DNA of 6,683 nt from an uncultured Rikenellaceae bacterium (GTDB lineage Bacteria; Bacteroidota; Bacteroidia; Bacteroidales; Rikenellaceae). Location: contig CAMTOL010000131.1 of assembly GCA_947074135.1 (NCBI GenBank), positions 1-6,683 of the forward strand, read 5' to 3'. The notes under the pieces were generated by a model, which saw only the letters and a list, made by a program, of their open reading frames with translations, was not told where the DNA came from and ran no database searches. The translations under genes and the position numbers were made by a program. The stretch's first letter is position 1. The number at the start of each line of letters is the position of its first letter. Positions 1 through 5,069 of the stretch are shown piece by piece.

Positions 1-1
1 T

Positions 2-313
2 GAGCTAACTATAAAAGAAGTGTGTGTAATGGACAACATACATTTAGGGAGGGTTATCGAAGGAAACATAATAACAAATCGTTTTACAATCAGAAATAAA
101 ACCGACAATCCACTTGTTATTGTGAACATAAAGACAAGTTGTGGTTGCGCAACAACGAGTTACGATACAAAACCTATAATGCAAAAGCAGGAGGAAGTTA
201 TTAACTTTACCTATAATTCAAAAGGGCGCTATGGTTTCCAACTGAAATATTTTGACATTCAGTTTGCCGACCAATCGAACGTTAAGATAATGTTCGATGT
301 CGAAGTGGAGTAA
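2..313 (+). CDS. DUF1573 domain protein, 5'-truncated by the window edge
   Basis: This is the C-terminal part of a DUF1573 protein of unknown biochemical role. The frame is open from base 2 with no stop, so the gene almost certainly begins outside the window. An in-frame GTG at 20 and ATG at 29 are probably internal codons. Visible family features are a strand-rich, immunoglobulin-like pattern: LGRVIEGN, then FTIRNKTDNPLVIVNI, the signature TSCGCATTSY, and FTYNSKGRYG, which matches the family's 'F.SKG..G' stretch. The Cys-Gly-Cys core is intact. DUF1573 proteins are common in Bacteroidetes, are usually exported, and often occur beside nusB and yajC, as yajC does here 38 nt downstream. The N-terminus is missing, so signal peptide and full length cannot be judged. 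I am confident of the family, not of any function. Confidence 0.85.
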   Translation, partial: ELTIKEVCVMDNIHLGRVIEGNIITNRFTIRNKTDNPLVIVNIKTSCGCATTSYDTKPIMQKQEEVINFTYNSKGRYGFQLKYFDIQFADQSNVKIMFDVEVE

Positions 314-351
314 AAACTAAAGAAATTACTTTAAAAAAATAAATTAAACAA

Positions 352-684
352 ATGACACTAAACACAATCCTACTTCAAGCAGGTGATGCTGCAACAGGAC
401 AACAACAAGGTGGTATGGACTTCACTTTTATTATTATGATGGTTCTTATCTTCGTAGTAATGTACTTCTTGATGATTCGCCCACAACAAAAACGCCAAAA
501 GGAGTTGAACAATTTCCGCAAAAACTTGGAAAAAGGTTCTAAAATTATCACTGCTGGCGGTATTTATGGTCGTATCAAAGAGATTGAAGAGACAACTGTT
601 CTTATCGAAGTTGACGGCAATACTACTCTTCGTATCGACAAGAGTATGATTATGCGCGATCCAGCTGATATCGCTCAGAAGTAG
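352..684 (+). CDS. yajC: YajC, Sec translocon accessory membrane protein
   Basis: YajC is a small inner-membrane protein that associates with SecDF and SecYEG and supports preprotein export. The 110-residue product has the normal family size. Residues 1-21 form a short, Gln/Gly-rich outer segment, residues 22-41 a single membrane span (DFTFIIMMVLIFVVMYFL), followed at 42-51 by the diagnostic IRPQQKRQKE. The cytoplasmic domain carries the equally typical LEKGSKIITAGGIYGRI at 59-75. The ATG at 352 is the only sensible start. The bases before it are A/T-rich with no Shine-Dalgarno sequence. It lies 38 nt after the DUF1573 gene and is probably cotranscribed with it. A hairpin terminator follows 24 nt after the stop, so the unit ends here. 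Nothing in the protein looks unusual. Confidence 0.96.
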   Translation: MTLNTILLQAGDAATGQQQGGMDFTFIIMMVLIFVVMYFLMIRPQQKRQKELNNFRKNLEKGSKIITAGGIYGRIKEIEETTVLIEVDGNTTLRIDKSMIMRDPADIAQK

Positions 685-708
685 GCACTACAACTAATTA
701 ACATACAA

Positions 709-750
709 AAAAGGCGCAAGTGTAGAGATCACTTTGCGCCTTTTCTGTTT
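709..750. terminator. Bidirectional intrinsic terminator between yajC and sodB
   Basis: The left arm 709-722 (AAAAGGCGCAAGTG) pairs with the right arm 730-744 (CACTTTGCGCCTTTT), with one bulged base and a 7-nt loop (TAGAGAT). The G/C core GGCGCAA is followed by TTTTCTGTTTT on the plus strand. On the minus strand the stem ends in TTTTGTATG. It lies between the 3' ends of the convergent yajC and superoxide dismutase genes, so it can plausibly end both transcripts. It is better suited to yajC, because the T-run is longer in that direction. Confidence 0.85.
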
Positions 751-797
751 TATACACTAATTACATATTCACAAATCACTTGGTCACTATAATACGA

Positions 798-1379
798 CTA
801 GAATCGTCGCTCGATAACGCTCCAATCAAGAACCTTAAAGAAAGCTTTGATATAATCTGAACGAAGATTTTGATAATCTAGATAGTAGGCGTGTTCCCAC
901 ACGTCAATAGTAAGTAACGGTCTGAGTCCATCTTCGGTAGCTGGATTCTTAGCATTTTGAGTAGCCTCAATCGACAACTTTCCACTCTCGTCACAAACCA
1001 ACCACACCCAACCTGACCCGAAAAACGCACTTGCCATCTTCGAAAAACTCTCCTCAAACTCAGAGTATGAACCAAAATCACGAATAAGATAGTCCATCAA
1101 CTCGCCGCTAGGCATATGCTTAGCTTTGGGCGAGAACTGCTCAAAATAGAAATGATGATTCCACGCCTGAGCTGCATTGTTGTAAATCGCCCCATCGCTG
1201 CGAAGTATAATATCTTCTAGAGTCGAATACTTCTCAAATTCAGTCCCCTCAATGAGTCGATTTAAGTTATTAACATAAGCGTTATGGTGCTTTCCCCAGT
1301 GATATTCTAAAGTCTGCTTACTAATATACGGGACAAGAGCATCTAAAGAGTAAGGTAAAGGCGGTAGAGTGAATTTCAT
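798..1379 (-). CDS. sodB: Iron-type superoxide dismutase
   Basis: This cytoplasmic enzyme converts superoxide to oxygen and hydrogen peroxide. The 193-residue protein has the usual length and both domains: a helical N-terminal hairpin (LEYHWGKHHNAYVNNLN, 24-40) and the C-terminal part with GSGWVWL (121-127) and DVWEHAYYLDY (159-169). The four metal ligands are visible as H27, H75 (in WNHHFYF), D159 and H163. Gln71, in NNAAQAWNHH, is placed as in iron enzymes. In Mn enzymes the equivalent glutamine comes from the later strand, where this protein has Ala143 in TQNAKNP. Thr157 occupies the site reported to be glycine in the cambialistic Porphyromonas gingivalis enzyme, which also favours iron; this metal assignment is inferred. 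The start at 1379 gives the standard N-terminus (FTLPPLPYSLDAL). The gene is divergent from the importer operon, and I found no strong promoter of its own. Confidence 0.95.
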   Translation of the reverse strand: MKFTLPPLPYSLDALVPYISKQTLEYHWGKHHNAYVNNLNRLIEGTEFEKYSTLEDIILRSDGAIYNNAAQAWNHHFYFEQFSPKAKHMPSGELMDYLIRDFGSYSEFEESFSKMASAFFGSGWVWLVCDESGKLSIEATQNAKNPATEDGLRPLLTIDVWEHAYYLDYQNLRSDYIKAFFKVLDWSVIERRF

Positions 1380-1453
1380 AGTTTGAAGAGTTTTGTTAAT
1401 TATATGTTAAATACCTATTTGGGATTTTTACAATTAACGTGCCATTTTTTGTC

Positions 1454-1461
1454 TATCTTTG
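1454..1461 (+). promoter_or_regulatory. Putative -7 promoter box of the importer operon
   Basis: TATCTTTG matches the Bacteroidetes -7 consensus TAnnTTTG at every fixed base. A matching -33 TTTG at 19-21 bp upstream is absent; only a T-rich stretch at 1425-1430 lies near that distance. Transcription would begin at roughly 1466-1470, which bears on start-codon choice for the lipoprotein gene. Confidence 0.55.
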
Positions 1462-1473
1462 AGGCTCAAAGAT
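1455..1473. promoter_or_regulatory. Perfect 19-bp palindrome over the promoter, candidate operator
   Basis: ATCTTTGAG and CTCAAAGAT form a perfect 9-bp inverted repeat around a single central G at 1464. It covers most of the putative -7 box, the predicted transcription start and the first possible ATG (1472). It lies in the 92-bp region between the divergent superoxide dismutase and importer genes, so a bound repressor could block the importer promoter. I do not recognise it as a Fur, PerR or DtxR site. Part of the symmetry could belong to the promoter itself, since the rimP promoter shows a weaker dyad at the same place. Confidence 0.45.
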
Positions 1474-1495
1474 GAAGATAATAGACATTTTTTTT

Positions 1496-2587
1496 ATGAC
1501 ATTTAGTAAAATATTTTTTGCAACTTTTACTGTTTTTGTTTTGGCAAGCTGCGGCGGAAATATCGGAACAAAAACTAATAACGAAGGGTGTTACGACACA
1601 ATCTATAAACCTCGCTATGCAACTCACTTTGTGGTGCTCTCTAGTGGTGACACTACCATTGTAAGCGTTAAAAACCCTTGGCAGGGAGCATCGGGCATAA
1701 CATATAACTACCCTTTTGTGGGCGAAACTCCTGAGCGAATAATTACAATGTCGAGTTCGCACAGTGCCTTTTTCGAAGCACTTGAATTGGGAGGTAATAT
1801 CGTTGGGGTCTCAGGTCCTCAATACATTAGCAGCAAGGCGTTGCAAAATCTTCCAGATGTCGGCTACGACAACAATCTGCACTACGAAACAATCGTAGGG
1901 CTAAAACCTAATATACTGACAACTTACGAGCTTTCGGGCGAAAACTCTTCATCGCGCCAAAAACTCATATCACTATCAATACCCGTTGTCTATATTGCCG
2001 ACTATTTAGAAAACTCACCACTTGCAAAAGCAGAATGGCTTGTTGCATTTGGAATTTTTAGCGGAAAACTTGACCAAGCAATTGAGATTTTTGAAGATGT
2101 CGAAACTAACTACAACTTAACTAAAACTAGAATCAAGGAGTATCTCGCTCAAAACAACGCAAAACGTCCAACGGTAATGCTAAACTCTCCCTATAAAGAT
2201 GTTTGGTATCTTCCTGGCGACAACTCTTACATAGTAGAGCTAATCAACGACGCTGGAGGCGACTACGTTGCAAAAGGAGTTAAAAATAACATCTCACGTG
2301 CAACATCGATGGAGGTAGCATACACACTACTGCAAAAATCAGATGTATGGCTCAATCCAGCAGCTAATATCAATACAAAAAAAGACTTAGCAGCAAACAA
2401 CGCTCTACTTAACAATATTAAAATTGCTGTTTACAACAACACCGCACGCGGAGGGAAAGACGGAGGTAGCGATTTCTGGGAGAGTGGGGTTATACGTCCA
2501 GATATAGCACTCAATGACATCGCTTCAATACTCTATCCTGAACTATTCACCGAACATAATCTCTATTACTACAAAGAGATAAAATAG
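1496..2587 (+). CDS. ABC importer substrate-binding lipoprotein, FecB/BtuF type
   Basis: This is the binding component of an importer for an iron complex or cobalamin, probably lipid-anchored on the periplasmic face. The start at 1496 gives MTFSKIFFATFTVFVLASCGG, a textbook lipoprotein signal with lipobox LASC and acylated Cys19. An in-frame ATG at 1472 adds eight residues (371 instead of 363), but it lies inside the palindrome and within a few bases of the predicted transcript start. After a Bacteroidetes-style N-terminal extension (YATHFVVLSSGDTTIVSVKNPW) comes the class III binding fold. The first lobe includes PERIITMSSSHSAFFEALELGGNIVGVSG and YETIVGLKPNIL. A helical linker follows, then the second lobe with NSPYKDVWYLPGDNSY and a C-terminal SDFWESGVIRPDIALNDIASILYP. 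The permease and ATPase genes follow. No TonB receptor or cobalamin riboswitch is visible, so the ligand is undetermined. Confidence 0.9.
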   Translation: MTFSKIFFATFTVFVLASCGGNIGTKTNNEGCYDTIYKPRYATHFVVLSSGDTTIVSVKNPWQGASGITYNYPFVGETPERIITMSSSHSAFFEALELGGNIVGVSGPQYISSKALQNLPDVGYDNNLHYETIVGLKPNILTTYELSGENSSSRQKLISLSIPVVYIADYLENSPLAKAEWLVAFGIFSGKLDQAIEIFEDVETNYNLTKTRIKEYLAQNNAKRPTVMLNSPYKDVWYLPGDNSYIVELINDAGGDYVAKGVKNNISRATSMEVAYTLLQKSDVWLNPAANINTKKDLAANNALLNNIKIAVYNNTARGGKDGGSDFWESGVIRPDIALNDIASILYPELFTEHNLYYYKEIK

Positions 2588-2608
2588 AAGAAAACGACTT
2601 CAGAAAGA

Positions 2609-2644
2609 CTCTATTTATTTGGATTAAACTACAAATAAATAGAG
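2609..2644 (+). other. Perfect 13-bp intercistronic hairpin
   Basis: CTCTATTTATTTG (2609-2621) pairs perfectly with CAAATAAATAGAG (2632-2644) around a 10-nt loop (GATTAAACTA). It fills most of the 67-nt gap between the binding-lipoprotein and permease genes and ends 10 nt before the permease ATG. No T-run follows, so it is not a standard terminator. It might protect the 3' end of the upstream message, giving more lipoprotein than permease, or modulate permease translation. Confidence 0.75.
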
Positions 2645-2654
2645 CAACAAATAT

Positions 2655-3641
2655 ATGAAACTCAGATTTACAATATTAATAACACTTGTCGTTTTGCTCT
2701 TCATAGCAGATCTAATGCTTGGCTCGTTAAGCATATCGATAAGCGATGCCTTTAGCGAAACAGATGGTGTTGCAAAACAGCTTGTACTAAACTATCGACT
2801 GCCAAAAGCAATAGTTGCACTACTTTGCGGAGTGGCACTCTCGCTTAGCGGACTCATTATGCAGACTCTATTCCGCAACCCACTTGCTGGTCCTTATGTA
2901 CTAGGTGTTAGTTCGGGAGCTAGTCTTGGTGTTGCACTATTTCTGCTTGGCGCACCACTACTTGGAGCTACCTTTGCTTCGGATATGGGGGTAGCACTCT
3001 CTGCATTCTTCGGAGCCTCTGCCGTAATGTTTATAGTATTAGCAATTTCGGTCAGACTGCGTGATATTATGGCGGTCTTAATACTAGGTATGATGCTCTC
3101 GTCGGCGGCAGCAGCGTTTGTCGACGTGATGCAGTACTTCTCTTCGGAGAGTGCATTGAAGGGATTTGTTGTGTGGGCTATGGGATCACTTGGTGGGGTT
3201 TCGTACACCCAAATTGGAATAATGACCATTGCAATTGTGGTGGGAATTGGGATTACTATATTATATATCAAACCGCTCGATGCTATGCTACTCGGCGAGA
3301 ACTATGCTAGAACACTCGGCATCAAAATTCAACAAACACGAATTGCACTTTTTGTAGCCACCTCACTACTAGCAGGTACAATTACAGCATTTTGTGGTCC
3401 TATCGCATTTATTGGTATTGCCGTTCCACACATTGCCAGAATGACGCTTCGCACTTCAGCCCACCGTCCGTTGGTTGTTGGGTCGATGTTGATAGGTGCG
3501 GCTATAATGTTGTTATGCGATATTGTTGCGGGAGTTCCCGGCAGCGATATAGTGCTGCCTATTAACACAATAACATCGTTAGTTGGTATTCCAGTGGTAA
3601 TAATGGTTGTTATTCGTTCACGCCGCAACAAAATTATGTAG
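2655..3641 (+). CDS. FecCD/BtuC-family ABC importer permease
   Basis: This polytopic inner-membrane protein would form the translocation path, as a homodimer, for the iron complex or cobalamin delivered by the upstream lipoprotein. The 328 residues match the family length, and I see about nine or ten hydrophobic segments. Landmarks in order are an N-terminal span (6-23), LNYRLPKAIVALLCGVALSL then SGLIMQTLFRNPLAGPYVLG with SSGASLG (45-92), LLGENYARTLGI (212-223; the cytoplasmic coupling region that contacts the ATPase), FCGPIAFIGIAVPHIAR (246-262), and the terminal LPINTITSLVGIPVVIMVVI (301-320). The start at 2655 gives a normal basic N-terminus before the first span. The ATPase gene begins 20 nt after the stop, so the two are clearly cotranscribed. 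All family landmarks are present and nothing is truncated. The substrate cannot be read from this subunit. Confidence 0.94.
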   Translation: MKLRFTILITLVVLLFIADLMLGSLSISISDAFSETDGVAKQLVLNYRLPKAIVALLCGVALSLSGLIMQTLFRNPLAGPYVLGVSSGASLGVALFLLGAPLLGATFASDMGVALSAFFGASAVMFIVLAISVRLRDIMAVLILGMMLSSAAAAFVDVMQYFSSESALKGFVVWAMGSLGGVSYTQIGIMTIAIVVGIGITILYIKPLDAMLLGENYARTLGIKIQQTRIALFVATSLLAGTITAFCGPIAFIGIAVPHIARMTLRTSAHRPLVVGSMLIGAAIMLLCDIVAGVPGSDIVLPINTITSLVGIPVVIMVVIRSRRNKIM

Positions 3642-3661
3642 TTTAAGTGATCACTGAAATA

Positions 3662-4330
3662 ATGGAACTAAAATTAAATAACGTTACGATAGGATACAAA
3701 GGAGGCGAGGCTCTCTGCTCTGACATCAATGTTAGCGCAAAGAGCGGCGAAGCTATTGCTCTAATTGGGAGCAACGGAGCAGGAAAAAGTACACTACTTC
3801 GTTCTATTGCTTCGCTTGTAAAACTTCGCAGCGGACTAGTGACTCTCGATGGCGAGGAGATTGGCAAAATGGCTGTCGAAAAACGAGCGCAAATGATTAG
3901 TATGGTGACAACCGAAAATATCGGCATTGCCTATACTACTGCCAAACAAATAATTGCACTCGGACGCGTCCCTTATAGCGGTTGGGCTGGCAAACTGTCG
4001 GTGGAAGACCAAAATATTGTGGAGCAGGCAATGGAGCGCACCAATACAACAGCTTTTGCCAACCGTACAATCGATACACTTAGCGATGGACAACGTCAAC
4101 GAGTTATGTTAGCTAGAGCCCTTGCCCAAACTACTCCACTGCTACTGCTCGACGAACCAACTGCATTCCTCGACCCCGAAAACAGAGAGATGATTATTAG
4201 ACTACTTTGGGAACTAGCCTCAGAGATGAATAAAATCGTTATCTACTCTACTCACGAAGTCGAACTTGCAAAACGAGCAACAACTCGTTGCTGGGAGATG
4301 AAAAATAGGGCATTAAGTGTTGACAAATAA
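3662..4330 (+). CDS. ABC importer ATPase, FecE/BtuD type
   Basis: This cytoplasmic ATPase powers the FecCD-type permease. I prefer the ATG at 3662 (222 residues, starting MELKLNNVTIGYKGG), which places the first strand at the N-terminus as in relatives; a GTG at 3647 would add five residues. With the ATG as residue 1, the motifs are Walker A GSNGAGKST (36-44), signature LSDGQ (140-144), Walker B LLLLDEP (160-166) with catalytic Glu165, D-loop FLD (169-171) and switch histidine H198 (STHEVE). LSDGQ is a tolerated variant of LSGGQ. The Q-loop is odd: where most ATPases of this class have a glutamine (LPQ), this one reads MVTTEN, with Thr84 aligned to the glutamine. I recall similar replacements (VLTE) in Bacteroidetes relatives, so this may be a lineage trait. 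The gene's last codons lie within a terminator-like hairpin. Confidence 0.93.
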   Translation: MELKLNNVTIGYKGGEALCSDINVSAKSGEAIALIGSNGAGKSTLLRSIASLVKLRSGLVTLDGEEIGKMAVEKRAQMISMVTTENIGIAYTTAKQIIALGRVPYSGWAGKLSVEDQNIVEQAMERTNTTAFANRTIDTLSDGQRQRVMLARALAQTTPLLLLDEPTAFLDPENREMIIRLLWELASEMNKIVIYSTHEVELAKRATTRCWEMKNRALSVDK

Positions 4331-4353
4331 AAAAATAACACTTTTTTATTTGT
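4315..4353 (+). terminator. A/T-rich terminator-like hairpins at the end of the importer operon
   Basis: Two mutually exclusive stems can form. ACAAATAAAAAA (4323-4334) pairs over 12 bp with TTTTTTATTTGT (4342-4353) around a 7-nt loop. Alternatively AAGTGTT (4315-4321) pairs with AACACTT (4337-4343), followed directly by a T-rich tract. Both overlap the ATPase stop codon. Neither stem has the G/C core of a strong terminator, so the call rests on symmetry, T-richness and its position between two transcription units. Confidence 0.5.
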
Positions 4354-4380
4354 TTTATTATCATATTATTGCTACCTTTG
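4349..4380 (+). promoter_or_regulatory. Promoter of the rimP-nusA-infB operon
   Basis: TTTG at 4349-4352 (-33 box), a 20-bp spacer and TACCTTTG at 4373-4380 (-7 box) match the Bacteroidetes vegetative promoter TTTG-N19-21-TAnnTTTG at every fixed position. Transcription should begin near 4385-4389, leaving a leader of about 145 nt before rimP. The -33 box lies inside the right arm of the preceding terminator-like hairpin. Confidence 0.8.
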
Positions 4381-4386
4381 CAGGGC

Positions 4387-4532
4387 AAAAGAGCGAAAAA
4401 AGGGAGGAGGGCGGTTAGCCCTCTTTTCAGTTACATACACTAAGGAGCCTACTAAAGAGCAATCTTCGAGAGATTCCACTATTAATTTCAAGAACAATAC
4501 ACTGCCCAAATTGCAAATAACAGAGCAAAACA
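4387..4532 (+). promoter_or_regulatory. rimP operon leader with a G/C-rich hairpin
   Basis: The predicted untranslated leader is about 145 nt long. A hairpin pairs 4402-4412 (GGGAGGAGGGC) with 4418-4428 (GCCCTCTTTTC) around GGTTA: eight Watson-Crick pairs and three G-U pairs, with a U-rich right flank. AAAAGAG (4387-4393) can instead pair with CTCTTTT (4421-4427), so two exclusive folds are possible, as in attenuators. A small stem AATCT/AGATT lies at 4461-4475. I see no tRNA gene and no convincing leader peptide. In Escherichia coli this operon is autoregulated through NusA; whether that applies here is unknown. Confidence 0.45.
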
Positions 4533-5003
4533 ATGATAGAAAAATCTAAAATAAAAGAAATTGCAGAGAGAATACTAGGAGATGGAGAACTCTTTATTGT
4601 AGATTTAACTGTATCGGTGGCAGGAGATATAGAGCTAACTATCGACTCGGACTCAAGAGTAAGTATTGATGAGTGTGTGAGAATAAGTAAAGCAATTGAC
4701 GGGGAGCTTGAGGCTAGTGGAGAAGAAGATTTTTCGTTAATAGTTTCATCAGCAGGTATTGGAAATCCATTAAAAGTTTTTCGCCAATTCAAAAAGTGCG
4801 TAGGTAAACGTGTTGATGTAATTTGCAAAGATGGTCGTAAACGAAATGCCGATCTCGAAGCTGCCGACGAGAGCTCCGTAACACTATTTTACGAAGAAAA
4901 AGTAGCAGTTGAAGGTAAAAAACGAAAAGAGTTGGTCGAGAAACACGAAAAAATCGACCTAAACGAAATAAAAAGCGTGTGCGAAACGCTTACTATCAAG
5001 TAA
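4533..5003 (+). CDS. rimP: Ribosome maturation factor RimP
   Basis: RimP is a cytoplasmic factor that binds the 30S subunit and helps it mature. The 156-residue length is standard. The N-terminal domain spans about 1-80 and contains VDLTVSVAGDIELTIDSDSRVSIDECVRIS and the signature LIVSSAGIGNPL (69-80), a version of the general VSSPGLDRPL. The Pro-to-Ala change is what I expect in Bacteroidetes. The C-terminal SH3-like domain starts near FRQFKKCVGKRVDVICKDGR and ends in a lysine-rich tail with IDLNEIKSVCETL. The ATG at 4533 gives the expected N-terminus. It is the first gene of the rimP-nusA-infB cluster and has its own promoter and leader. The identification is supported by both sequence and gene order. 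Confidence 0.95.
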   Translation: MIEKSKIKEIAERILGDGELFIVDLTVSVAGDIELTIDSDSRVSIDECVRISKAIDGELEASGEEDFSLIVSSAGIGNPLKVFRQFKKCVGKRVDVICKDGRKRNADLEAADESSVTLFYEEKVAVEGKKRKELVEKHEKIDLNEIKSVCETLTIK

Positions 5004-5030
5004 ATATTAATTATTATTATAAAACCAATT

Positions 5031-5063
5031 AATTGTCAATTGCCAATTGTCAATTATCAATTG
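5031..5063 (+). repeat. Heptanucleotide tandem repeat ahead of nusA
   Basis: The units are AATTGTC, AATTGCC, AATTGTC, AATTATC and a partial AATTG, all exactly 7 bp apart. AATT is invariant; positions 5-7 vary slightly. The array ends 6 nt before the nusA ATG at 5070, so it occupies the place where a ribosome-binding site would be. It may be neutral slippage-prone DNA or an unstructured A/U-rich ribosome-loading region. Confidence 0.85.
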
Positions 5064-5069
5064 AAAAGT

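Noticed and set aside
20..22. GTG at 20 as the start of the DUF1573 gene
   Set aside because: The frame stays open to the window edge and the family normally has more sequence before this point, so the gene is more likely truncated.
1380..1450. Promoter for sodB on the minus strand
   Set aside because: The best candidate (ATTG, about 19 bp, TATTTAAC) matches the Bacteroidetes consensus poorly; I cannot support a call.
1380..1471. Cobalamin riboswitch upstream of the importer operon
   Set aside because: The region is only 92 bp, shared with a divergent gene, and shows no B12-box-like sequence.
1466..1762. 98-codon minus-strand open frame opposite the lipoprotein gene
   Set aside because: It is fully antisense to a well-supported gene and its product has no recognisable pattern.
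2894..3631. Two minus-strand open frames opposite the permease gene
   Set aside because: They are Ile/Thr/Ser-rich, as expected from the reverse complement of membrane-protein codons, and have no family features.
3647..3661. GTG start for the importer ATPase
   Set aside because: It adds only five residues before the normal first strand; the ATG at 3662 fits family starts better. The GTG cannot be fully excluded.
5031..5063. CRISPR-like array
   Set aside because: The units are 7 bp with no spacers; this is a simple tandem repeat.
5040..5069. TTG start extending NusA by ten residues
   Set aside because: The extension (MPIVNYQLKS) is encoded by the heptamer repeat and has no family match; the ATG at 5070 gives the expected N-terminus.
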